A stretch of 8,199 bases of DNA, taken from the NCBI GenBank assembly GCA_022600655.1, contig JAHZJZ010000284.1, positions 1 to 8,199 on the forward strand, given 5' to 3'. Positions 1 to 5,753 of the stretch are shown here, piece after piece (the stretch's first letter is position 1; the number at the start of each line of letters is the position of its first letter). Both the position numbers and the translations under genes were made by a program. A model generated the notes under the pieces. The model was given only the letters and a program-made list of their open reading frames with translations. It searched no databases and was not told where the DNA came from. The stretch is from Campylobacterota bacterium. GTDB taxonomy: Bacteria; Campylobacterota; Campylobacteria; Campylobacterales; Sulfurovaceae.

Positions 1-32
1 AATTCGGAAAAATTATTTTAAAAATTGATAAA

Positions 33-485
33 ATGAATCGATTATTCTTTTTTACAAACAAAAAATATTTTTCTATTGTTTTTCCATTTTTTGTAATAAA
101 AGAGGAAGAGGATTATCTATTTTCATTTAAAAAAAATAAGATAGAAATTGATAGCCGTCTAATATCACAAGTTATTTCTATAATTAAGTGTGATGAGTTT
201 AAAGCTAATTGTAGTTTAGAGTTTGCTCAACCAATTTGTGATTATCAAGATGAATGTGATGAAAATTTTTGGGAGTTTTTACGAGAACTACTTTTGATGG
301 AAGATGGATATATTCGTTATGATTATGATGCCGAGCATGAAAATGGAAATTTACATCCATTAAATCATTATGACTTATTCTATTCTAGTGATGCTACTTT
401 TAAAATAGGATTAAATCAAGAGTTAGAAGAGAAAGATTTTCTTGATTTGTTAGATATAAAAAGTGATTGTAAATATTTAGGATAA
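33..485 (+). CDS. Unrecognised acidic 150-residue protein, possibly 5'-truncated by the window edge
   Basis: I do not recognise this family. The N-terminus (residues 1-22) is Phe/Lys/Asn-rich and hydrophobic. The rest is acidic, with a string of aromatic, His and Asp residues at about 91-127 (DGYIRYDYD, then ENGNLHPLNHYDLFYSS, then ATFKIGL). That string looks like a conserved core, perhaps a binding or catalytic patch, but I cannot name it. The ATG at 33 is only a candidate start: the frame has no stop back to base 1 and there is no clear Shine-Dalgarno, so the protein may begin outside the window. The coding sequence is more AT-rich than the housekeeping genes to the right, which suggests an accessory or acquired origin. 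It ends 4 bases before the HipA-like gene, so the two are probably co-transcribed. It shows no helix-turn-helix pattern like HipB. Function unknown; a role as partner of the kinase is inference from position only. Confidence 0.65.
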   Translation: MNRLFFFTNKKYFSIVFPFFVIKEEEDYLFSFKKNKIEIDSRLISQVISIIKCDEFKANCSLEFAQPICDYQDECDENFWEFLRELLLMEDGYIRYDYDAEHENGNLHPLNHYDLFYSSDATFKIGLNQELEEKDFLDLLDIKSDCKYLG

Positions 486-489
486 CGAG

Positions 490-1698
490 ATGACGCAAAC
501 CCTAACAATCCACCTAACCCAACAAAAAAAACAAAAAGTAGGAACTCTAGCCATAAAAGACCGAAAAATCTACTTCGAGTATGACAGAGCGTTCCTAAAA
601 ACAGGCATAGAACTCTCCCCCTATAAACTACCACTAAAAGCAGGGCTATTTCGTTGTGATGATGATACTTTTGAAGGGCTTTGGGGTCTGTTTGCTGACT
701 CTTTGCCTGATGGTTGGGGACGATTGTTGATGGATAGGTATTTGATGAAGCTTGGTGTTAATACACATTCGCTTACTCCTTTAGATAGATTGACTTATAT
801 TGGTGACCATGCGATGGGGGCTTTGAGTTATGAACCTGAAATAGAGGTGGAGAGTAGACTTGATGAGATAGTACTTGATGATTTAGCAGAGAGTTCACAA
901 GAGATACTTGAAGGGTCTAGTGAAACTTTGCTTGATGAGTTATTGAGTTTAAATGGTTCATCAGCAGGGGCTAGACCCAAGGTGTTGGTACAGATAAGTG
1001 ATGATGAAAAACAGATTATTCATGGTAGACAAAAACTAAAAGAGGGGTTTAGCCATTGGATGGTTAAGTTTGCTTCTAGTTCTGATAGTCGTGAAATAGG
1101 AGCGATAGAGTATGCCTATTCACTCATGGCAAAAGAGGCAGGGTTAGATATGCCTAAAACAGCTTTGCTAGAAGGAAAAAAAGGACGATACTTTGCTTGT
1201 GAACGCTTTGACAGAGTGGGAGACAAACGCGTACACATGCACTCGGTCGCAGGATTAACCCATAGTGACTTTAGATTTCCGACTTTGGATTATGATGATT
1301 TATTGTCTTTGACTCTGCATCTGACTAAAAATATGCAAGAGGTTGAGAAAGTTTTTAGATTGGCTTGTTTTAACCTTTTTACCCATAACCGTGATGACCA
1401 TGCTAAGAACTTTTCGTTTATTATGGATGAAAAAGGAGTTTGGACTTTTTCACCTGTTTATGACATTACTTTTTCTAGTGGACCTGGAGGAGAGCATAGT
1501 ACCATGTACTTAGGGGAGGGGAAGAACCCTACTAAAGAGCATTTTTTAGAGTTGGCAAAAAAGCATGGCATAAAAAAAGGAGAGCAGATTGTAGTAGAAG
1601 TTAAAGAAATGATACACCAATGGAGTAAGTTTGCTAATATAGCTGGTGTATCTGTGAGTATGCAAAAGAGTATTGCTAAAGCTTTAGATGAAATATAA
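490..1698 (+). CDS. HipA-like serine/threonine kinase (type II toxin family)
   Basis: Full-length HipA-family protein of 402 residues. Family knowledge: HipA kinases phosphorylate tRNA synthetases (GltX, TrpS) or other targets, halt translation and promote dormancy, and are usually neutralised by the DNA-binding antitoxin HipB. Visible marks are the N-terminal HipA motif (LPDGWG at 72-77, then LTPLDRLTYIGDHAMGAL at 95-112), the Gly-rich phosphate loop SSAGARPK (157-164; by a hand alignment Ser157 would match the autophosphorylated Ser150 of E. coli HipA), the catalytic segment HNRDDHAKN (299-307, catalytic Asp302) and the metal-binding YDITFS (324-329, Asp325). All key residues seem present, so it looks active. 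Start ATG 490 is preceded by AGGA at 479-482. Its upstream neighbour ends 4 bases earlier and is not HipB-like; no HTH antitoxin is adjacent on either side. Bases 491-640 are C-rich and G-poor, unlike the rest of the gene. Confidence 0.9.
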   Translation: MTQTLTIHLTQQKKQKVGTLAIKDRKIYFEYDRAFLKTGIELSPYKLPLKAGLFRCDDDTFEGLWGLFADSLPDGWGRLLMDRYLMKLGVNTHSLTPLDRLTYIGDHAMGALSYEPEIEVESRLDEIVLDDLAESSQEILEGSSETLLDELLSLNGSSAGARPKVLVQISDDEKQIIHGRQKLKEGFSHWMVKFASSSDSREIGAIEYAYSLMAKEAGLDMPKTALLEGKKGRYFACERFDRVGDKRVHMHSVAGLTHSDFRFPTLDYDDLLSLTLHLTKNMQEVEKVFRLACFNLFTHNRDDHAKNFSFIMDEKGVWTFSPVYDITFSSGPGGEHSTMYLGEGKNPTKEHFLELAKKHGIKKGEQIVVEVKEMIHQWSKFANIAGVSVSMQKSIAKALDEI

Positions 1699-1725
1699 AG
1701 AGATAGGTACCAAGAGTGGAAAAAC

Positions 1726-2133
1726 ATGAAAACAATCAACAAACTAAAAAAGAAACATCTAACCCAACTCCATAAACTCTATTTAGCAGAGTGGTGGACA
1801 AACACAAGAACTTTAGAAGAGACAGAGATAGCCATTAACAATTCATCGATAGTCATTGGGATTGTTGATGAGAATGATGATTTACAAGCGTTTATTAGAG
1901 TGTTGACAGATTATGTTTTTAAAGCGACTGTTTTTGATGTTATCGTCGCTGATACGGCTAGAGGTCAGGGTTTAGGTCATCAGCTTATGGAGTTGGTGGC
2001 AACGCATAAAGATTTACAAAAAGTGAAACATTTTGAGCTCTATTGTCGACCTGAAATGGCTGATTTTTATCTGTCTCACGGTTTCTCTTATGAGGTGGGT
2101 GGTATGTCGATGATGAGAAGAACGACGCTTTAG
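1726..2133 (+). CDS. GNAT-family N-acetyltransferase
   Basis: A 135-residue single-domain acetyltransferase of the GNAT fold, which transfers an acetyl group from acetyl-CoA to an amine; the substrate cannot be read from the sequence. The acetyl-CoA pyrophosphate loop (motif A) is clear: VIVADTARGQGLGHQLM at about 72-88, with the R/Q-x-x-G-x-G/A core at Arg79-Gly84. The motif B part, FYLSHGF (114-120), and the terminal strand (GGMSMMRR) also fit, so the domain is complete although compact. The start is ATG 1726 with GAGTGG at 1714-1719 as a weak ribosome site. The gene begins 27 bases after the hipA-like stop, and its own stop directly abuts the next ATG, which implies translational coupling with the epimerase-like gene. 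The first 50 coding bases are strikingly C-over-G biased. It lacks a partner of the RHH/HTH kind seen with TacT/AtaT GNAT toxins, so I take it as an ordinary metabolic acetyltransferase. Confidence 0.85.
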   Translation: MKTINKLKKKHLTQLHKLYLAEWWTNTRTLEETEIAINNSSIVIGIVDENDDLQAFIRVLTDYVFKATVFDVIVADTARGQGLGHQLMELVATHKDLQKVKHFELYCRPEMADFYLSHGFSYEVGGMSMMRRTTL

Positions 2134-2889
2134 ATGAAAAAAATATCCATTTTTGGTTGTGGCTGGGTTGGAAAAGCGTTGGAGCTTGAGTTAAGAAGAG
2201 CGTATGAGACCATGGCTTCTGTGGCGAGTGAGACATCGTATCGTACTTTGGATGTCCAAAAGAAGTTTTTACTTAATGAGCAAAATCTTTATGATGAAGA
2301 GTTTTACAATACCGATACATTGATTATCGCTATACCTCCACGAGGGGAGTATTTGGAGACATTGACTACTTTATTCTCTTACATCAAAGATTCTACTCAA
2401 CTTATACTGCTTAGCTCTACTTCGGTCTATAATCAAACTCAGGGTAGGGTTACAGAGCAAGATACTCGTGATATAGAAACTCCATCATTGATGCTTCAAG
2501 CTGAACGATTGTTACAGCGTGAATGTAATAATGCAGTCATCTTACGTTTGGGTGGTCTGATGGGTTATGACAGGGTAGCAGGTAAGTACACAGCTGGTAA
2601 AACCAAAGCTCATGATGTTTTTGTGAATTACATTCATAGAGACGATGTGGTGGAGGTGATAAAACGTTGCATAAAAGAAGAGGTGAAATCAGAAATTTTT
2701 AATGTTGTTGCACCACTGCACCCCAAACAATCAGAACTCTATAGACAAAATGCAAAACGGTTTGGATGGGAAGATACCTGTTTTGTGAGTGATGAGATTT
2801 TAGGGAAAATTGTCTCTTCTGAAAAGTTAGTGGAGTATTTTTCATACTCTTTTTTTAAGCCTAACCCTATGGCGTTTTGGGTGGATTGA
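2134..2889 (+). CDS. NAD(P)-binding epimerase/dehydratase-like protein, YeeZ type (SDR-related)
   Basis: A 251-residue Rossmann-fold protein. The dinucleotide-binding loop GCGWVG (8-13) follows the first strand directly, a second strand ends in LIIAIPPRG (63-71), and LSSTSVYNQTQGRVTE (93-108) matches the Ser/Tyr segment of extended short-chain dehydrogenase/epimerase proteins. NYIHRDDVVEVI (165-176) and IFNVVAP (188-194) are the usual C-terminal marks. The canonical catalytic YxxxK is not obvious: the position is occupied by LMLQAERLL (119-127), as in YeeZ-like members where activity is uncertain. The substrate is unknown; sugar nucleotides are typical for the wider superfamily. The ATG follows the TAG of the acetyltransferase with no spacer and has only a weak purine-rich stretch upstream, so translation is probably coupled. 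The two may modify a common product, but that is inference. Confidence 0.8.
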   Translation: MKKISIFGCGWVGKALELELRRAYETMASVASETSYRTLDVQKKFLLNEQNLYDEEFYNTDTLIIAIPPRGEYLETLTTLFSYIKDSTQLILLSSTSVYNQTQGRVTEQDTRDIETPSLMLQAERLLQRECNNAVILRLGGLMGYDRVAGKYTAGKTKAHDVFVNYIHRDDVVEVIKRCIKEEVKSEIFNVVAPLHPKQSELYRQNAKRFGWEDTCFVSDEILGKIVSSEKLVEYFSYSFFKPNPMAFWVD

Positions 2890-2891
2890 GA

Positions 2892-2902
2892 TATGATACA
2901 AT
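2892..2902 (+). promoter_or_regulatory. Candidate -10 element(s) for the acyl-CoA-dehydrogenase-like gene
   Basis: Overlapping TATGAT (2892-2897) and TACAAT (2897-2902) lie just after the stop of the epimerase-like gene. Either would start a transcript near 2905-2910, giving a leader of about 70-75 nt. No -35 is visible, which is normal for sigma-70 promoters in Campylobacterota. The match is weak. Confidence 0.35.
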
Positions 2903-2927
2903 AAAAACTTAGGAAGTGATGACTTTA

Positions 2928-2978
2928 GTCTCACCAAAGAGTGGGAGTAAACTCTCCACTACCAAAAAATGGGAGAGA
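2928..2978 (+). promoter_or_regulatory. Structured leader with competing hairpins over the Shine-Dalgarno
   Basis: An 8-bp hairpin pairs AGTGGGAG (2940-2947) with CTC-T-CCACT (2952-2960, T2955 bulged) around a TAAA loop. The CTCTCC of its 3' arm (2952-2957) can instead pair perfectly with GGAGAG (2972-2977), the ribosome binding site of the following gene. The upstream GTCTCACC (2928-2935) can also reach it: CTC with GAG at 2975-2977 and CC with GG at 2971-2972. This is the layout of a translational on/off switch. The 5' part resembles the rpmE leader (5397-5412). The pairings were found by hand; no folding energies were computed and I cannot name an RNA family. Confidence 0.45.
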
Positions 2979-2979
2979 G

Positions 2980-3963
2980 ATGAACCAAGAAATTTACAGA
3001 CAGAAGTTAGAAAATGCGATAGATGAGCTGAAAAAACTAGAGCTTTATAGGCTTGATAGTGATACAAAACTACTAAAAAAGGCGTTTGAGATACTCTATA
3101 AAAACGATATTTTTACGCTTTATAAAGTGGATAAAACGTTGCATAATGCGTATAAGTTTATACTCTTTTCAACGCTAACGAAAGTTTCTGGGAGTTTGGC
3201 ATTTTTAGCCATTCAGATATTGGCAGCCAATGCGATTATGGCAGGAAACAGCTTTCCAAAACGAGAAGAGTATTTTGCCAAACGATGTGGAATCGCTATC
3301 AATCATCTTCGAGCTCCTGTCACAGTAGTGTCGGCTACCAAGTGTGAAGGTGGGTACAAGTTAAACGGAACACTTACTTGGGCGAGTGGTTATGGGATAT
3401 TTGATACCTTGTTAATAGGCTTTCACCATGACGGTCATGAGTATGAGGCGATGGCTCCGTTTAGAAGTTCTGAACAGTTTAAAATAGGGGAAGTGGCTAC
3501 CAGTTTTGTAGGAAACAGCATGGCTACGGTTAATATTGAGCTAGATGATTTTTTTGTCCCTTTTGAAGAGGTGGTCTCTTCTCAAGTGATGGGCAACTAC
3601 ACCAAAGCCAAATCTGTTTCAAAAACGATTCATTTTGCACTGTATGGTTTAGGACTTGGGGCGATTGAGATGTCAAAAGATAAAGAGCTTAAAGAGAAAG
3701 CTTCTGAGAAATTAGAGCGTATAAAAGAGAAATTTTTGAACACTGAAGATGGAGTTGTCATGGACAGTTTACGGATTGAACTCTTTCTTCTCGTGCAAAA
3801 GATTGTCACCACAGGTATGGTACTTTATGGAGGAAAATCGATTTTGATTGAAGAGCAGATGCAGCGTTTCTACCGTGAGTTGATTATGTTTAACTCTAAT
3901 GGACTTAATGCTGAGATTAAAGCGTTGTTTTGTGATGAGTTTTTGAATAGCATAGCCTTGTAA
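2980..3963 (+). CDS. Divergent acyl-CoA dehydrogenase-like flavoprotein
   Basis: A 327-residue protein related to acyl-CoA dehydrogenases, which oxidise acyl thioesters with FAD; some relatives (DszC-like) are flavin-dependent monooxygenases instead. The middle beta domain is the clearest part: TVVSATKCEGGYKLNGTLTWASG (115-137) matches the usual GYxLNGxKxWxS pattern, and NIELDDFFVPFEEVV (185-199) matches the strand and loop that ends this domain. The C-terminal helices hold GGKSILIEEQMQRFYREL (284-301), comparable to the family's QR-x-x-RD segment. It is shorter than the usual 380 or so residues, mainly at the N-terminal helical domain, and I cannot place a catalytic Glu, so the reaction is open. 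I prefer ATG 2980, with GGGAGAG at 2971-2977 as ribosome site, over the in-frame GTG at 2941, which lies inside a leader hairpin. The 90-base gap and leader suggest expression independent of the epimerase-like gene. Confidence 0.75.
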   Translation: MNQEIYRQKLENAIDELKKLELYRLDSDTKLLKKAFEILYKNDIFTLYKVDKTLHNAYKFILFSTLTKVSGSLAFLAIQILAANAIMAGNSFPKREEYFAKRCGIAINHLRAPVTVVSATKCEGGYKLNGTLTWASGYGIFDTLLIGFHHDGHEYEAMAPFRSSEQFKIGEVATSFVGNSMATVNIELDDFFVPFEEVVSSQVMGNYTKAKSVSKTIHFALYGLGLGAIEMSKDKELKEKASEKLERIKEKFLNTEDGVVMDSLRIELFLLVQKIVTTGMVLYGGKSILIEEQMQRFYRELIMFNSNGLNAEIKALFCDEFLNSIAL

Positions 3964-3975
3964 AGGCACTTATGT

Positions 3976-3990
3976 TAAAATGCTTATAAT
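3976..3990 (+). promoter_or_regulatory. -10 elements for the antiporter gene
   Basis: TAAAAT (3976-3981) and TATAAT (3985-3990) lie in the 48-base gap before the antiporter gene. TATAAT is a perfect -10, but it would start RNA near 3997, at the ribosome site TAAGGA (3998-4003). The upstream box would leave a slightly longer leader. No terminator-like hairpin follows the preceding gene. Confidence 0.5.
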
Positions 3991-4011
3991 TTTAAATTAA
4001 GGAATTTATAA

Positions 4012-5355
4012 ATGATATTAACCCTTTTAGTTCTACTGACTATTCTCTTTATATCCATTGAAGTTCAAAAGCATTTTAAGCTTCCCTCACCTATTACGTT
4101 GATTGGGCTAAGTTATGCTTTTTACTATATTTTCCCCAATATGGTGCTGTTTTCAGAAGCAACTTTTGCAGAGTTGGTTCTTTTTCTCATTCCTATTTTA
4201 ATTGCTTCAGATGCACTGCAACTAAAGCTTGACGATTTAAAGAAAAATGCTCTAAGTTTACTCTATTTGGCTGTTTTATCGGTGGCTATCTCTATAGCAT
4301 TTGGTATCTTTACTGCCAATACCTTTTTTGCAGAGTATGCACTCTCTACAGGGGCGATTATTGCTCTCTTTGCCATGGTATTAGCCACAGACCCTGTCTC
4401 TGTGGTAAGTGTCTTTTCTAGTTTTAAAGTACCACACAAGCTTAAAATATTGGCAGAGGGTGAGTCACTTTTTAATGATGCAACGGCGTTGATTATTTTT
4501 GTATTTATCGCAATACCGATGATAAATGGAGCAGAAATTGGACCTGTAGATATTGCTGTTGTGAGCCTGAAAGTTATCTTTTTCTCCGTCTTAATTGGAT
4601 TGGTTGTTGGGTATATTGGGGTATTACTAATGAAACTAACTCAAGATCCAATGAGTGAATTGGTATTGATTCTCTTAACAGCTTATGGAGCATTTGAAGT
4701 AGCAGAGATGTTTCATTTGGCTGGACTATTGGCTGTTATTGTAGGGATTATTACCCTTAATACCATTACAGAAAAGTCTTTTGATACCGTCTCAGATAGA
4801 GTTAAAAAAGCCAGACGTATAGTCAATCAAACCAACCGAAGTAAGAAAATCTTCTCGACAGGGTTTATGAGTGGTATTACACGAAAGCTCAGTTCTGATG
4901 TGAGTCACATAGAACGTCATAAACAGAACTTAAACTATGTGGCTGTATTGGCACTTCTTGCGAATACTTTTTTGTTTATGTCGATGGCAAGTATTGTTAA
5001 CCTTGAGTTACTACTCAAATATAAAACAGAGATACTCCTCATGTTTATGATTACGACGCTTATTCGTGCTTTTATGATGGGAACATTTGGCATAGTCTCA
5101 AATATGACCAGAAAAATGACCGATATCGGGGTTCGCTGGTGGTCAGTACTTCTTTTTGCTGGAATCAAAGGTGGACTCTCTATCGTTATGCTTCAGATGT
5201 TACCAGCAGGATTTGAACACCAAGAGATGTTCAATGCCATCGTCATTGGGGTGATACTACTCTCTACTGTGGTATATGCTTTGGTGTTGGTTGGGATTAT
5301 TTTATTGAACAAAAAAACTTTTGACCGTGAGGTTGAGTTAGAGGGGCATCATTAA
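4012..5355 (+). CDS. Na+/H+ (or K+/H+) antiporter, CPA1 family (NhaP/NHE type)
   Basis: A 447-residue polytopic inner-membrane protein that exchanges cytoplasmic Na+ or K+ for protons, for pH and salt balance. Hydrophobic segments fill most of residues 1-250 and 305-432. The family marks are ATDPVSVVSVF (125-135), the unwound-helix motif with the ion-binding Asp127, then EGESLFNDATALIIF (149-163), whose Asn155-Asp156 pair is typical of electroneutral CPA1 members, and AGIKGGLSIVM (383-393), where Lys386 takes the position usually held by Arg. A charged loop of about 58 residues (251-308), rich in Lys, Arg and Ser, separates the two membrane blocks and is presumably cytoplasmic. There is no C-terminal TrkA/RCK domain, and the tail is short (434-447). 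Start ATG 4012 has TAAGGA 8 bases upstream. It probably forms a single-gene unit: it has its own -10, and rpmE has its own promoter downstream. Ion specificity cannot be read from the sequence. Confidence 0.9.
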   Translation: MILTLLVLLTILFISIEVQKHFKLPSPITLIGLSYAFYYIFPNMVLFSEATFAELVLFLIPILIASDALQLKLDDLKKNALSLLYLAVLSVAISIAFGIFTANTFFAEYALSTGAIIALFAMVLATDPVSVVSVFSSFKVPHKLKILAEGESLFNDATALIIFVFIAIPMINGAEIGPVDIAVVSLKVIFFSVLIGLVVGYIGVLLMKLTQDPMSELVLILLTAYGAFEVAEMFHLAGLLAVIVGIITLNTITEKSFDTVSDRVKKARRIVNQTNRSKKIFSTGFMSGITRKLSSDVSHIERHKQNLNYVAVLALLANTFLFMSMASIVNLELLLKYKTEILLMFMITTLIRAFMMGTFGIVSNMTRKMTDIGVRWWSVLLFAGIKGGLSIVMLQMLPAGFEHQEMFNAIVIGVILLSTVVYALVLVGIILLNKKTFDREVELEGHH

Positions 5356-5372
5356 TTTTAAACTTATTTAGA

Positions 5373-5378
5373 TATAAT
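5373..5378 (+). promoter_or_regulatory. -10 element of the rpmE promoter
   Basis: A perfect TATAAT, preceded by T/A-rich sequence (ATTTAGA), lies 17 bases after the antiporter stop. It predicts a start near 5385 and an rpmE leader of about 117 nt. No -35 is apparent, as is usual in Campylobacterota. Confidence 0.6.
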
Positions 5379-5384
5379 TCGCAC

Positions 5385-5501
5385 CGAAAAATTGTTGTCT
5401 CACCTAAGAGTGTTGCAGCGACCCCTGCGTAGCAGTGGAAGAGTCAAATGGCTAGAACAGGTTTGTTACCTGTCATAAAAACGAAACTAAAAGGTAAAAC
5501 G
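5385..5501 (+). promoter_or_regulatory. Structured 5' leader of rpmE with a possible Shine-Dalgarno switch
   Basis: This roughly 117-nt untranslated leader holds several mutually exclusive hairpins found by hand. CTGC (5425-5428) can pair with GCAG at 5415-5418 or at 5432-5435. ACAGGT (5457-5462) pairs perfectly with ACCTGT (5468-5473), while TTACCT (5466-5471) can instead pair with AGGTAA (5492-5497), which contains the rpmE ribosome site. CTC-CC (5399-5404) can close over GG-GAG (5437-5443). Known biology: L31 mRNAs in several phyla carry autoregulatory or zinc-related control, so a leader here is reasonable; I do not recognise this one as a named family. The 5' 16 nt (5397-5412) resemble the leader at 2928-2943. 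Confidence 0.5.
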
Positions 5502-5699
5502 ATGAGAAAAGAGATTCACCCAGATTATAAAGCGTGTGAAGTAACATGTGCATGTGGAAACACATTTGAGATTAGAACAGATAAAGAGAAGATGACTATT
5601 GATATTTGTAATGAATGTCACCCATTCTTTACAGGTTCAGAAAAAGTTGTTGATGCTGCAGGAAGAATCGACAAGTTTAAGAAAAAATACAACCTTTAA
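5502..5699 (+). CDS. rpmE: 50S ribosomal protein L31 (zinc-binding form)
   Basis: A 65-residue L31, a component of the large subunit that bridges to the 30S head. The sequence begins MRKEIHPDYK, as L31 does, and carries the zinc ribbon: Cys16 and Cys18 (CACGN), Cys36 and Cys39 (CNECHPFFTG). Cys12 is an additional cysteine. It ends in the conserved GRIDKFKKKY segment. The four ligands show this is the zinc (C+) type rather than the zinc-free YkgM-like paralogue that replaces it under zinc limitation. I place the start at ATG 5502 with AAGGT at 5491-5495. An upstream in-frame ATG at 5448 would add 18 residues (MARTGLLPVIK...) absent from the family and lies within the structured leader. It has its own promoter and may be under leader control. 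Downstream, a REP-like palindrome separates it from rsmI. Confidence 0.97.
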   Translation: MRKEIHPDYKACEVTCACGNTFEIRTDKEKMTIDICNECHPFFTGSEKVVDAAGRIDKFKKKYNL

Positions 5700-5706
5700 T
5701 GGTTAC

Positions 5707-5734
5707 GTAGGGACAGCCCCCCCTGTGGCTGTCC
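5707..5734 (+). repeat. REP-like palindrome with 5' GTAG (RAYT-type)
   Basis: GTAG (5707-5710) is followed directly by a perfect 8-bp inverted repeat, GGACAGCC (5711-5718) and GGCTGTCC (5727-5734), around an 8-base C-rich loop. A GTAG or GTGG tetranucleotide at the foot of a GC-rich hairpin is the signature of REP sequences mobilised by TnpA-REP (RAYT) transposases. It is much more GC-rich than its surroundings. There is no T-run after it, so it is a poor intrinsic terminator, but it could stabilise the rpmE mRNA end. Only one copy is in the window and no RAYT gene is present. Confidence 0.6.
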
Positions 5735-5753
5735 GTTACTCAATATATAATTT

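Noticed and set aside
1709..1719. ACCAAGAGTGG before the GNAT gene as a third copy of the leader motif
   Set aside because: It is only a partial match, lacks GTCTC upstream and the flanking stems, and similar strings arise in coding sequence here (ACC AAA GAG codons, for example at 6531). It is better read as the GNAT ribosome site region.
1726..2133. GNAT protein as a TacT/AtaT-like toxin next to a HipA-like kinase
   Set aside because: It is shorter than those toxins, has no RHH or HTH antitoxin partner, and is coupled to an epimerase-like gene instead.
2941..2979. GTG start for the acyl-CoA-dehydrogenase-like gene
   Set aside because: It falls within a hairpin stem and has no ribosome site; the ATG at 2980 has GGGAGAG just upstream.
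5448..5501. Upstream ATG that would lengthen L31 by 18 residues
   Set aside because: L31 proteins begin at M-K/R-K-x-I-H-P. The added residues do not belong to the family, and the site lies inside the structured leader without a ribosome site, whereas ATG 5502 has AAGGT.
5711..5734. Intrinsic terminator after rpmE
   Set aside because: The hairpin is strong, but the following bases (GTTACTCAATA) contain no T-tract.
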